Source: JACKNG01 sp050184115 (GTDB lineage: Bacteria; Pseudomonadota; Gammaproteobacteria; Ga0077536). From it: a DNA stretch of 64,000 bases. The notes below the pieces were generated by a model. It worked only from the letters and a program-made list of their open reading frames with translations. It had not been told where the DNA came from and searched no databases. The stretch spans positions 310,001 through 374,000 of the forward strand of contig JBFXAQ010000004.1 in assembly GCA_050184115.1 (NCBI GenBank), written 5' to 3'. A program made the translations under genes and the position numbers. This document shows, one piece after another, positions 16,814 to 25,407 of the stretch (the stretch's first letter is position 1; each line of letters begins with the position of its first letter).

Positions 16814-18316
16814 ATGAGCCCCGAGATGGACCATTTCGACGTCATCATCGTCGGCGCCGGGCTGTCCGGCATCGGCGCCGCGCGCCAGCTGCAGGAGAAG
16901 AGCCCCGGCAAGACCTTCGCCATCCTCGAGGGCCGTGAGCGCATCGGCGGCACCTGGGATCTCTTCCGCCACCCCGGCATCCGCTCGGATTCGGACATGT
17001 ACACCATGGGCTACGACTCCAAGCCCTGGCGCGATCCGAAGGCGATCGCCGACGGCCCCTCGATCCTCGCCTACATCAACGAGGCGGCGCGCGAGCGCGG
17101 CCTCGACCGCCACATCCGCTTCGGCCAGTGGGTCTCGCGGGCATCGTGGGACAGCGCAACGGCGCGCTGGACGATGGAAACGCGGGCGGGTAACCGCTTC
17201 AGCTGCAACATGCTGTTCGTGTGCAGCGGTTACTACAGCTACGAGCGCGGGCATGCGCCCGACTTCCCCGGCCAGGCCGATTTCAAGGGCGCCTGGATTC
17301 ACCCCCAGCAATGGCCGGAGAACTTCGATTACGCGGGCAAGCGCGTGGTCATCATCGGCAGCGGCGCGACGGCCATGACGTTGGTGCCGAACATGGCGAA
17401 GAGCGCGGCCAAGGTCACCATGTTGCAGCGCTCGCCGACCTACGTCATCTCGCTGCCGGCCAAGGACGTCATCGCCAATGTGCTCAAGGCCATCCTGCCG
17501 GCGCAGCTCGCCTACAGCATCACGCGCTGGAAGAACATCCGCCTGCAGCGCTGGATCTACCAGCAGACCCGGGTCAAGCCCGAGGCGGTGCGCAAACGCC
17601 TGCTCGGCATGGTGCGCAAGGCGCTGGGCGACGACATCGTCGACAAGCACTTCACCCCCCGCTACATGCCCTGGGACCAGCGCCTGTGCCTGATCCCTGA
17701 CGGCGATCTCTACCGCTCGATCAAGGAGGGCCGCGCGGACGTCGTGACCGACGAGATCGAGCGCGTCACCGCCGACGGCATCGAGCTCAAGTCGGGCCAG
17801 GTCCTGCCCGCCGACGTCATCGTCAGCGCCACGGGCCTGAAGATGGAGGTGCTCGGCGGCGCCGAGTTCGTCGTCGACGGCAAGCCCGTCCACTTCCCCG
17901 ATACCTGGTCGTACAAGGGCATGATGTTCTCCGACGTGCCGAACCTGGTCTATACGCTCGGCTACATCAACGCCTCGTGGACGCTGCGCTCCGAACTCGT
18001 CGCCGAGTTCGTCTGCCGCCTGGTCAATCACATGGACACGGTCGGTGCCACCGTCTGCACGCCGCGCCTGCGTGCCGCCGATCGCGACATGCCGGGCTAC
18101 CAGCTGATCGAGGACTTCTCGCCCGGCTACATCAAGCGTGCCATGCACCTCTTCCCCAAGCAGGGCGACCGCGATCCCTGGCGCAACACCCAGAACTACC
18201 TCGTCGACAAGGACATGATCCGCAACCAGCCGATCGCCGACGACGTGCTCGAATTCGCCAAGGCCGGTGCGGCCAGTGTCGACAGCGAGGCGACGACGCG
18301 GCGCAGCGCGGCCTGA
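16814..18316 (+). CDS. EthA-like FAD-dependent (Baeyer-Villiger-type) monooxygenase
   Basis: This encodes 500 residues. The FAD Rossmann motif GAGLSG is at 14-19, followed by EGRERIGGTW. The second (NADPH) Rossmann motif is GSGATA in VVIIGSGATAMTLVPNMA, and a Baeyer-Villiger-like fingerprint lies between them (FPGQADFKGAWIHPQQWP, where FxGxxxHxxxWP is the classic form). The family inserts oxygen next to ketones or oxidises sulfides and thioamides. ATG 16814 is close to a GAGGA. It is closely similar in layout to the second EthA-like gene at 42454-44013, so the two are probable paralogues. Confidence 0.88.
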   Translation: MSPEMDHFDVIIVGAGLSGIGAARQLQEKSPGKTFAILEGRERIGGTWDLFRHPGIRSDSDMYTMGYDSKPWRDPKAIADGPSILAYINEAARERGLDRHIRFGQWVSRASWDSATARWTMETRAGNRFSCNMLFVCSGYYSYERGHAPDFPGQADFKGAWIHPQQWPENFDYAGKRVVIIGSGATAMTLVPNMAKSAAKVTMLQRSPTYVISLPAKDVIANVLKAILPAQLAYSITRWKNIRLQRWIYQQTRVKPEAVRKRLLGMVRKALGDDIVDKHFTPRYMPWDQRLCLIPDGDLYRSIKEGRADVVTDEIERVTADGIELKSGQVLPADVIVSATGLKMEVLGGAEFVVDGKPVHFPDTWSYKGMMFSDVPNLVYTLGYINASWTLRSELVAEFVCRLVNHMDTVGATVCTPRLRAADRDMPGYQLIEDFSPGYIKRAMHLFPKQGDRDPWRNTQNYLVDKDMIRNQPIADDVLEFAKAGAASVDSEATTRRSAA

Positions 18317-18333
18317 GTCGCGCGCCGAACGCC

Positions 18334-19983
18334 TCAGTGCGCGGCCGGCGGCGCGATCATCACGCCGGTCTGCGCGCGCACCAGCTGTTCGTCGAATGCC
18401 GCGCGCTCGGCCCGTGCCCGCGCGCTGTGATCGAGCAGGGAGACGCCGATCATGGTCAGGAACGAGGCGCTGACCGAGAACAGTGCCGGGTACTTGTAGG
18501 GGAAGAGCGGCGCCGGGTGGCCGAGGATCTCGTGCCAGATGGTCGGTCCGAACACCAGTAGCGCGACCGCCGTGGCGAGGCCCGTCCAGCCGCCGACGAC
18601 CGCGCCGGTGGTGGTCAGGCGCGGCCAGTACAACGTGAGCACGAGGATCGGGAAGAACACCGTCGAGCTGATCGTGAACGGCAGCACGATCATGTAGGCG
18701 ATGTTCTGGTCGCGGAAGGCGATACCGAGAACCACGCCGAGGATGCCGAGGCCGAGCGCCGCGAGCCGCGAGACCAGCACGATCTCGCGGTCCTGCGCGC
18801 GGCCGTGGCGCAGCACGCTGGCGTAGAGATCGTGGGAGATCGCTGACGCCCCGGCGATGGTCAGGCCGGCGACGACGGCGACGATGGTGGCGAAGGCCAC
18901 CGCCGAGATGAAGCCGAGCAGGATGTCGCCGCCCATCGCGCTCGCGAGATGGATGGCGGCCATGTTGGCGCCGCCGAGGAGCGCGCCGCCGGCATCGCTG
19001 AAGCGCGGCTCGCCGAGGACGTAGGCGACGGCGCCGAAGCCGAGCACGAAGGTCAGCAGGTAGAACCAGCCGATGAAGGTCGCCGCCCACAGCACCGAGC
19101 GGCGCGCTTCCACCGCGTTCGGCACGGTGAAGAAGCGCATCAGCACGTGCGGCATGGCCGCACCGCCGAGGAACAGCATGAGCCCGCAGGACACCGCCGA
19201 GACCGGGTCAGAGAGCATGCCGCCCGGTTCGAGCACGCCGTGGCCGCTCGGGTGCTTCGCGACCGCGGCCGCGTAGAGGGCATCGAGCCCGCCGCTCCGC
19301 GCGAGCGTCAGGCCCGCGATCAGGGTTGCGCCGCCGACCAGGAGCACGGCCTTGACCAGCTGCACGTAGGTCGTGGCGAGCATGCCGCCGAAGGCGACGT
19401 AGACCACGATGAGCACGCCGATGACGACCTCGGCGGTGACGTAATCGATGCCGAACAGGGCCGAGATCAGCGTACCGGCGCCGACCATCTGCACGATGAG
19501 ATAACCGACGACGAAAGCGAGCCCGGCGCTCGCCATCAGGATGCGCGTCGGCGCGCGCGCCAGGCGCAGGGCAATGGCATCGGCCACGGTGTAGCGGCCG
19601 AGATTGCGCAGGCGTTCGGCGAGCAGGAACATCATCAACGGCCAGGCGCCGAAGGGCACGACGGAATAGATGAGTCCGTCGAAGCCGGAGGTGTAGATGA
19701 GCGCCGCGATCCCCATCAGCGCCGCCGACGAGCACCAGTCGCCGGTGATGGCGAGCCCGTTGCGGAAACCGGAGATGCGCCCGCCGGCGGTGTAGAAATC
19801 GGCCGTCGAACGCGTGCGTCGCGCGGCGAACCAGGTGATGGCGAGCGAGAACGCGACGAAGACCAGGAACATGGCGATGGCGTGGCCGTTGGCCTGGCCC
19901 GGCGCGGCCAGCGCGGTCGCAGGCAGACCCAGCAGCAGCGTACCGAAGAGCAGCGTACCGAAGAGCGGCTTCGCCGCGTTCAT
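18334..19983 (-). CDS. actP: cation/acetate symporter (SSS family)
   Basis: The 549-residue sodium:solute symporter has a cleavable-looking N-terminus (LLLGLPATALAAPG) followed by about 13 membrane helices. The ActP signature features are FYTAGGRISGFRNGLAITGDWCSSAALMG and VGYLIVQMVGAGTLI. ActP imports acetate and short monocarboxylates. The start codon overlaps the stop of the DUF485 gene (ATGA at 19980-19983), the standard yjcH-actP arrangement. Acetate uptake fits the beta-oxidation gene content of the window. Confidence 0.92.
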   Translation of the reverse strand: MNAAKPLFGTLLFGTLLLGLPATALAAPGQANGHAIAMFLVFVAFSLAITWFAARRTRSTADFYTAGGRISGFRNGLAITGDWCSSAALMGIAALIYTSGFDGLIYSVVPFGAWPLMMFLLAERLRNLGRYTVADAIALRLARAPTRILMASAGLAFVVGYLIVQMVGAGTLISALFGIDYVTAEVVIGVLIVVYVAFGGMLATTYVQLVKAVLLVGGATLIAGLTLARSGGLDALYAAAVAKHPSGHGVLEPGGMLSDPVSAVSCGLMLFLGGAAMPHVLMRFFTVPNAVEARRSVLWAATFIGWFYLLTFVLGFGAVAYVLGEPRFSDAGGALLGGANMAAIHLASAMGGDILLGFISAVAFATIVAVVAGLTIAGASAISHDLYASVLRHGRAQDREIVLVSRLAALGLGILGVVLGIAFRDQNIAYMIVLPFTISSTVFFPILVLTLYWPRLTTTGAVVGGWTGLATAVALLVFGPTIWHEILGHPAPLFPYKYPALFSVSASFLTMIGVSLLDHSARARAERAAFDEQLVRAQTGVMIAPPAAH

Positions 19984-20318
19984 GCGCCGGCCACCTGCTC
20001 GCGCGCCGCGGCCACGATGCGCTCGATCTCGCGTTCGAACTCGCCGTTGGCGCGGTGCACGTAGAACGCCACCAGCACCACGAACAGCACGACCTGGGCG
20101 AGGCCAATGGCAATGCCCCAGGTCAGCGTACCGCCGCTCATCACCGGTTCGCCCCAGGCGCGCGCAAAACCGAACACCGGGTAACAGGCCGTCGCCGCGA
20201 TGTACCAGGTGACGTTGGCGCCGACGATCAGCGCCAGGGTCGCGCGCAGGCGCGCGCGGCGCCGCTCGACCGCGTGGAAGCGCGGGTCGTCCAGGATCGT
20301 CTGGCACAGGGGGTCCAT
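19980..20318 (-). CDS. yjcH: DUF485 membrane protein (YjcH-like)
   Basis: The product is 112 residues with two transmembrane helices (ALIVGANVTWYIAATACYPV and WGIAIGLAQVVLFVVLVAFYVH) and a charged C-terminal helix, the DUF485/YjcH pattern. It is co-translated with actP through a 4-nt overlap and is the first gene of that operon. Its role is thought to be accessory to acetate transport. The start ATG 20318 matches the usual length. Confidence 0.92.
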   Translation of the reverse strand: MDPLCQTILDDPRFHAVERRRARLRATLALIVGANVTWYIAATACYPVFGFARAWGEPVMSGGTLTWGIAIGLAQVVLFVVLVAFYVHRANGEFEREIERIVAAAREQVAGA

Positions 20319-20686
20319 GGGCTGAACGATCCTCTGGTGTGTGGGGATATGGGGCGTACGGAGCGAGCGCGAGCGGAGTGCGCCGCAGTGCTGCCCCGCG
20401 CAGTGGCTTGGGTGCCGTATGCACGCGGGCGATGCGCACGTTACGGCCGATACCCCGGTGCGGACAACGTCGTCGCTGTTAGGAGCATTCCTATTTGCGG
20501 TCGCGTCGCGTTTGTACGTGACGAGATTTCAGTGGTGGCGGCTGGAACTTGAGATGGCACTTCTGCGCTGCGTCGTACAGGACGACCGTGCAAACTGCGA
20601 CCGCTCGGCGTTGAAAATAGGGAAGGCTGCCACCGAAATATCCACGCGGTGCTCAGTGACAGACCGTCGGCATGCCGGCCTCGAGC

Positions 20687-20820
20687 GGAATTCGGGGACA
20701 GACCACGTTTGGGAATTCGGGGACAGACCACGTTTTACGGAGAATTCAGGGACAGGCCACGTTATCCGCGGCCAGCAAACCGTGGTCTGTCCCCGAATTC
20801 TCCCGAATTCCCCGAATTCC
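20687..20820. repeat. second REP family (GAATTCGGGGACAGACCACG type)
   Basis: Two forward copies of the motif (near 20688 and 20712) are followed by a degenerate copy (AGGGACAGGCCACG near 20746) and one inverted copy (CGTGGTCTGTCCCCGAATTC near 20781), ending in CCGAATTCC iterations. The inverted arrangement can fold into a long hairpin. It lies in the 575-bp gap 20319-20893, whose right part (20319-20680) should carry the yjcH-actP promoter; I see no gene there. Confidence 0.85.
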
Positions 20821-20893
20821 AGAATCGCCGGGAGCGGGTCCTCGGTACAGTGGTCGCCCGGCATACCGCGATGGTACGACGCTGCGAGTCGCT

Positions 20894-21169
20894 TCAGCCG
20901 ACGAGGTCCAGCGCCCGCTCGCCAAGGAACGCGAACGCGACCAGCACGCCGCCGATGTAGAGCCCCGCGACCACACAGGTGATGAGCGCCAGGATCACGA
21001 GCACGCCGTCGTCCTCGAGTTCGCCCAGGCAGGCGAGCACGATGGCGAGCGCGGGCAGGGCGTTGTTGAACGGCATGCCGAACAGCGGCACGGCCATGAG
21101 CAGGCCGGCGCTAGTGATGATCCAGCCGCGCAGGTTTTCACCGCGCGTGTCCTCGACCCAGCCATAGAG
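20894..21169 (-). pseudogene. exoD C-terminal fragment (duplicate)
   Basis: This carries the last 92 codons of exoD (LYGWVEDTRGENL to the stop) in frame but with no N-terminal two thirds and no native start. An internal ATG at 21097 could at most give 67 residues with two membrane helices. It differs from the intact copy by Ile for Ala in LALITCVVAG. It arose by the partial tandem duplication described separately and is probably non-functional. Confidence 0.85.
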
Positions 21170-21360
21170 CGGGAATTCGGGGACAGACCACGTTTTACGG
21201 AGAATTCAGGGACAGGCCACGTTATCCGCGGCCAGCAAACCGTGGTCTGTCCCCGAATTCTCTAGAGCGGGAATTCGGGGACAGACCACGTTTTACGGAG
21301 AATTCGGGGACAGGCCACGTTATCCGCGGCCAGCAAACCGTGGTCTGTCCCCGAATTCTC
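21165..21360. repeat. 98-bp REP unit in direct tandem (2 copies)
   Basis: The unit TAGAGCGGGAATTCGGGG... occupies 21165-21262 and again 21263-21360, with only one or two differences (AATTCAGGGACAGG versus AATTCGGGGACAGG). Each unit contains opposed GGGGACAGACCACG / CGTGGTCTGTCCCC arms around a GTTATCCGCGGCCAGC centre and can form a hairpin. TAGAG at the unit start matches the exoD sequence at the breakpoint. Confidence 0.9.
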
Positions 21361-21441
21361 CGAATTCCAAAATCGCCGGGAGCGGGTGCTCGGTACAGTG
21401 GTCGCCCGGTACACCGCGACGGTGCGACGCTGCGAGTCGCT

Positions 21442-22065
21442 TCAGCCGACGAGGTCCAGCGCCCGCTCGCCGAGGAACGCGAACGCGACCAGCACGCCGC
21501 CGATGTAGAGCCCCGCGACCACACAGGTGGCGAGCGCCAGGATCACGAGCACGCCGTCGTCCTCGAGTTCGCCCAGGCAGGCGAGCACGATGGCGAGCGC
21601 GGGCAGGGCGTTGTTGAACGGCATGCCGAACAGCGGCACGGCCATGAGCAGGCCGGCGCTGGTGATGATCCAGCCGCGCAGGTTTTCACCGCGCGTGTCC
21701 TCGACCCAGCCATAGAGACGCGGGCGCGAGAAGCGCGTGCAGGCCACGACGATGCGCCGCACGGCACCGAGCAGGCCGCGCCACACGGCGGGGGTGAGTT
21801 CGAGCCGGCGAACCCGCTGCGGCAGGTGCGGCGTGGACGCGCCGCGCAGCAGCTGCCAGCCGAGCAGGGCGAGCGTCAGGCCGCCGGCGGTGGCCAACGG
21901 GCCGAGGGACACCGGGGCGAGGAAGGGCAGGCTCAGCACGATGCACAGGATCGAGAACGACGAACCACCGAGGCTCTCGGCGACATGACCGAGCGTCAGC
22001 GGTTCGCGCCCGGCGCGTGCCGCGAATTCCTCGAGCAGTTCGAGCAGGGCGGAACGGGTGGTCAT
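21442..22065 (-). CDS. exoD: ExoD-family exopolysaccharide-synthesis-associated membrane protein
   Basis: The 207-residue product matches the ExoD family: an N-terminal helical part LLELLEEFAARAGREPLTLGHV, the SFSILCIVLSLPFLAPVSLGPLA hydrophobic segment, and C-terminal helices LLMAVPLFGMPFNNALPALA and VVAGLYIGGVLVAFAFLG. In rhizobia ExoD affects exopolysaccharide production and alkali tolerance; here the role is inferred from family only. The gene is full length, unlike its truncated neighbour downstream. Confidence 0.88.
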   Translation of the reverse strand: MTTRSALLELLEEFAARAGREPLTLGHVAESLGGSSFSILCIVLSLPFLAPVSLGPLATAGGLTLALLGWQLLRGASTPHLPQRVRRLELTPAVWRGLLGAVRRIVVACTRFSRPRLYGWVEDTRGENLRGWIITSAGLLMAVPLFGMPFNNALPALAIVLACLGELEDDGVLVILALATCVVAGLYIGGVLVAFAFLGERALDLVG

Positions 22066-22246
22066 GATTGCGGCAGGGCAGTGGTTGGGGGGCGCGCGGA
22101 CTCGCGGCGCTTGTCGATTGTGCCGTGGCCGGTCGGGGGTGTGTCAGGTCGGCGGCGTCGGATGGGTCTGATTCGAGGCTTTGTCAGGATGGCGGTGCCT
22201 CGGACCGGGGTGTGATGGAGCGGGGCGAGGTCGACCGAGTCCGGCG

Positions 22247-22544
22247 CTGAGGGATCCCCACAAAATTCAGTCGGAGTCGAAGGCGCGTTGTCCGACAGTG
22301 CTCTGTACGGAGAGCCAGGCGTCGTGTAGCTCGGCGGCTGTGAAGCGCAATCGTTGCTCGAGCAGGCGCTGGCCGATGAAGAAGACGGAGAGCACCCGTC
22401 GCCGTTGCTCGGTATTGGCCTGAAGCCCACGGTCGAGTTGGCGAGCACACCCGGCCAAGCCCGTGTCGGAGTTCGGCGGAATTCCGGAATGTCGTCTCCG
22501 AACGAAGCGTCCAGACCGCCTGAACTTTTGTGGGGATCCCTCAG
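22247..22544. mobile_element. 298-bp MITE-like element with terminal inverted repeats
   Basis: The ends are CTGAGGGATCCCCACAAAA-TTCAG (22247-22270) and its inverse at 22520-22544, differing by one inserted base. The interior carries an open minus-strand frame (stop at 22267, inside the left repeat; reading FRRSGRFVRRRHSGIPPN in from the right end, with a TTG at 22458) ending HDAWLSVQSTVGQRAFDSD. No transposase is encoded, so it would be non-autonomous. The rest of the 549-bp gap 22066-22614 shows no gene. Confidence 0.7.
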
Positions 22545-22589
22545 GGTCTGGATCCCTCAGGGTCTGACCCCGCGCGGCGTCAGACCCGT
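22535..22589. repeat. 16-bp tandem repeat merging into a REP palindrome
   Basis: GATCCCTCAGGGTCTG occurs at 22535-22550 and 22551-22566. The second copy runs into AGGGTCTGACCCC (22559-22571), and a partial GGCGTCAGACCCG follows. The MITE-like element's right end therefore sits directly on a REP unit, and the junction has been duplicated. Confidence 0.75.
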
Positions 22590-22614
22590 TGCCGGGGCGC
22601 GGCGTTCTCGATGA

Positions 22615-23817
22615 TCAGAACGGGTTCTGGGCCTTGAGACCGAGCATCACACGGCCGGTCTGTTCGCTGATGCGGTCGACGTGGCCGTTGATGTGCAGCG
22701 GCATGGCCTGGAAGTCGCGGTAGCGGCGCTCGAAGTCCGTACCTTCGCGCAGGCCGTTGCCGCCGAGCACGCGCAAGGTCAGCTTCATCACCTCGTCGCA
22801 CAGTTGCACCGCCTGCATGCCCGCGGTGGTCTGGCGGAAGTAGTCGGCCTCGCTCGGCATGACGCCCGCGGCGATGCGTGCATCGGTCTCGTGCATGGCG
22901 GCGTAGACGGTGTCGTGGGCAGCGTCGAGGAGCGCGCGGGCGCGGCCGAGGTTCACGTGGATGGTCGGGCGTTCGACCATCTTCGTGCCGTAGATGGCGA
23001 TGCGATCGCGGATGCCGGCGGCGCATTCCTCGAGCGAGATGGCGGCGACGCCGGTCGCCATCGCGCCCAGCCAGACGACCGAGAGCGCCACCCAGTCCTC
23101 GCGGTAGCGTGGATGGACGACGGGCTTGGCCGGGTCGCGGAAGCCGACGCGGAAGAAGGGCTCGAGCGGCACCACGGTGGCGCTCGGCACGGCGTGGTTG
23201 TCGTAGTAGATGTGATCGGTGGCCGAGGCGCGCACGCTCATCGCCTCCCAGGTCGGCTCGATGCGCACACTCGGCTGGCGCAGGTCGGCCATAGTGAAGC
23301 AGGGGGTCTCCCAGCCGTCCTGTTCGAAGGCGACGCCGGCCCACTCCGCGTAGCGCGCGCCCGAACCGAAGGCGGCGACGCCATTCAGGGTCGTCGTGCC
23401 ATTGGTGGTGACGCCCTTGATCTGGGTCGACGCGCCGGCCGGGAAGCACACCCATTCATGGCCGGTGACGATGCGGTGCAGGAAGTCGGCGTGATCGGGG
23501 CCGAGCAGGCCCGCGAAGTGGTGGAAGGTACAGAGGTGGTTCCACATGCACCAGGCGGTCGAGGTGCAGGCCTGGGCAATCGCGCGCAGTTCATCGGCGA
23601 TGGCGACGATGGTCTCGTTCAGCCCGCCGATCTCGGGGCTGCCCGACAGGCGCATGACGTCGTTGGCCTTGAGCGCGGTGATCACTTGTGGGTCGACCGA
23701 ACGCGTGGCGTCGGCCGTGGCCGCCTGCGCGGCGATGGCGTCGAGCAGTGGCGCGGCGTAACGCGCAGGTCCCCAGGTACGTCCGCTCGCGGACGGTGAG
23801 TAGGCGTCGGCTGACAT
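22615..23817 (-). CDS. acyl-CoA dehydrogenase-fold flavoprotein (HsaA/flavin-monooxygenase-like)
   Basis: The product is 400 residues with the acyl-CoA dehydrogenase fold, but it resembles the group D flavin-dependent monooxygenase branch (HsaA, DszC-like): SGSPEIGGLNETIVAIADELR, ACTSTAWCMWNHLCTFHHFAGL, VFPAGAS-type central region and the C-terminal LRVLGGNGLREGTDFERRYRDFQAMPLHI helix. Such proteins use reduced flavin to hydroxylate phenolic or steroid-derived rings; HsaA acts in cholesterol ring degradation. Whether this one is a dehydrogenase or a monooxygenase cannot be settled here. ATG 23817 has GGGGAG upstream. Confidence 0.75.
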   Translation of the reverse strand: MSADAYSPSASGRTWGPARYAAPLLDAIAAQAATADATRSVDPQVITALKANDVMRLSGSPEIGGLNETIVAIADELRAIAQACTSTAWCMWNHLCTFHHFAGLLGPDHADFLHRIVTGHEWVCFPAGASTQIKGVTTNGTTTLNGVAAFGSGARYAEWAGVAFEQDGWETPCFTMADLRQPSVRIEPTWEAMSVRASATDHIYYDNHAVPSATVVPLEPFFRVGFRDPAKPVVHPRYREDWVALSVVWLGAMATGVAAISLEECAAGIRDRIAIYGTKMVERPTIHVNLGRARALLDAAHDTVYAAMHETDARIAAGVMPSEADYFRQTTAGMQAVQLCDEVMKLTLRVLGGNGLREGTDFERRYRDFQAMPLHINGHVDRISEQTGRVMLGLKAQNPF

Positions 23818-24206
23818 CGTGTTGCGTGCTCCCCTGTCGAAATCGGCCGTTGCCGGCGCGGAGCCGATTATAGGCTGTCGGTCAGGCCGTATTTCTCGCA
23901 CGTCTCGTGCCGCGGCGGCCCCCGCGACCCACGTTCCGGCATGCCGTTGTCGCCAGCGGGCCAGCGCGATCCGCCTGGGAGATTCCGAACGAATGGCTAC
24001 GCCGTTCGCTGATTGCCTTGCAGGTCGCCCTCCGCTGCTCGTTCATCGGCCATGAACTGCGCTTGCCGGGCCGCGCGCGCCTTGTCCCGGGCATGCCCCC
24101 TCGCTGGTTCAGGACTTCCTTCGGTGACGGCTCGACGCCTTCGCGACGCACAGCCGCGACAAATCCGGGCTAGACTCGACCTCCCTTGCTGCCCGGGGAG
24201 GTGCAC
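23818..24206. other. intergenic region between divergent flavoprotein genes
   Basis: This 389-bp gap separates the divergent genes at 22615-23817 and 24207-25403 and must hold both promoters. I found no REP palindrome, RNA gene or convincing small gene in it; short open frames there have no ribosome binding site or family resemblance. Confidence 0.5.
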
Positions 24207-25403
24207 GTGGACCTGTCGTTCGGACCCCGTTACGAGACCTTTCGCCACGAGCTGCGCGCATTCATCGCGGCGCACCGCGACGACGCGCCGCGCGTGACCG
24301 AGTCGCGCGTGCTGAACCCGCGCGATCCGCAGCTGCTCGCCTGGCAGCGCCTGCTGGTCGAGCACGGCTATGCCGGGCGCACCATCCCGCGCGAGTACGG
24401 CGGCTACGGTGCCGAACCGGACATGCTGGAAGCGCGCATCATCGCCGAGGAGTTCGCCGTGGCCGGCGTCTCTCCCGGTATCTCGGGGCAGGGCATCATG
24501 ATGCTGATCCCGACCCTGCTCGAATTCGGCACCGAGGAACAGCGCCAGTGCTTCATCGCACCGACACTCCGCGGTGAACTCGTGTGGTGCCAGGGCTACT
24601 CCGAGCCCAATGCCGGCAGCGACCTCGCGAGCCTCAAGACCCGCGCCGTGCTCGACGGCGACGAGTGGGTGATCAACGGCCAGAAGATCTGGACCTCCAC
24701 CGCGCACCTCGCCGACTGGATGTTCTGCCTCGTGCGCACCGAACCGGAGGCGCCCAAGCACAAGGGCATCAGCTTCCTGCTCCTGCCGATGTCGAGCCCC
24801 GGGCTCGAGGTGCGCCCACTCAGAACCATGACGGGCGACGCGAGTTTCAACGAGGTGTTCTTTACCGACGTGCGCATCCCGGCCGACTCCATGGTCGCCG
24901 GGCGCGGCGACGGCTGGCGCGTCGCCAACAGCCTGCTCGGCCACGAGCGCGGCATGCTCGGCAATCCGAACGTGACGCTCGCGCGTTTCAATGCGCTGGT
25001 CGAACTGCTGAAGCGCGAGACCGTCGACGGTCGTCCATTGATCGAGTCCCCGGCCCTGCGCGAGCGGTTGATGCGCCTGCAGGGCCGCATGCTGGCCTTG
25101 CGCGCGAACGATCTGCGCGTGCTGTCGGCGCGCCTCAACGGCGCGAACGCGGCGCTCGCGGCGATGGTCGTCAAGCTCGAAGGCACGGAACTACGCCACG
25201 AGCTCGAGCGGCTCGCCATCGACGCGCTCGGTGAACTCGGCGTGCTCTACCGCGGCAGTCCGCGCTTACGCGAGGACGGCCTGTGGCAGCAGCACTACAT
25301 GTATTTCCTCGGCCTCATCATCGGCGGCGGCACGTCGCAGATCCAGAAGAACATCATCGCCGAGCGCGGTCTCGGCATGCCGCGTGAACCGGGCTTGAAG
25401 TGA
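24207..25403 (+). CDS. acyl-CoA dehydrogenase, large subunit type
   Basis: This encodes 398 residues. Acyl-CoA dehydrogenase motifs are WCQGYSEPNAGSDLASLKTRA, VINGQKIWTSTAHLADWMF, RTMTGDASFNEVFFTDVRIP and the C-terminal IIGGGTSQIQKNIIAERGLGMPR, the usual FAD/acyl-CoA signature region. GTG 24207 is used because GGGGAG at 24195-24200 lies 6 nt upstream. Four bases after its stop a second, divergent acyl-CoA dehydrogenase begins; such pairs (FadE26/27, ChsE1/E2) form alpha2beta2 heterotetramers acting on steroid side chains, and that is the likely arrangement here. Confidence 0.9.
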   Translation: MDLSFGPRYETFRHELRAFIAAHRDDAPRVTESRVLNPRDPQLLAWQRLLVEHGYAGRTIPREYGGYGAEPDMLEARIIAEEFAVAGVSPGISGQGIMMLIPTLLEFGTEEQRQCFIAPTLRGELVWCQGYSEPNAGSDLASLKTRAVLDGDEWVINGQKIWTSTAHLADWMFCLVRTEPEAPKHKGISFLLLPMSSPGLEVRPLRTMTGDASFNEVFFTDVRIPADSMVAGRGDGWRVANSLLGHERGMLGNPNVTLARFNALVELLKRETVDGRPLIESPALRERLMRLQGRMLALRANDLRVLSARLNGANAALAAMVVKLEGTELRHELERLAIDALGELGVLYRGSPRLREDGLWQQHYMYFLGLIIGGGTSQIQKNIIAERGLGMPREPGLK

Positions 25404-25407
25404 GGGC

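Larger units (their letters stand above)
20813..21717. repeat. tandem duplication of the exoD 3' region (2 x 357 bp)
   Basis: Bases 20813-21169 and 21361-21717 are near-identical (offset 548), differing at only about ten scattered positions, for example CAGAATCG/CAAAATCG and GGTGATGAG/GGTGGCGAG. Each copy contains the last 92 codons of exoD plus about 80 bp of its 3' flank, and each is bordered by the second REP family. The left copy ends abruptly at CATAGAG, where a REP unit begins. Confidence 0.93.

Noticed and set aside
22267..22458. A stand-alone small gene inside the MITE-like element
   Set aside because: The frame is bounded by the inverted repeat, has only a TTG start with no ribosome site, and is better explained as part of the element.
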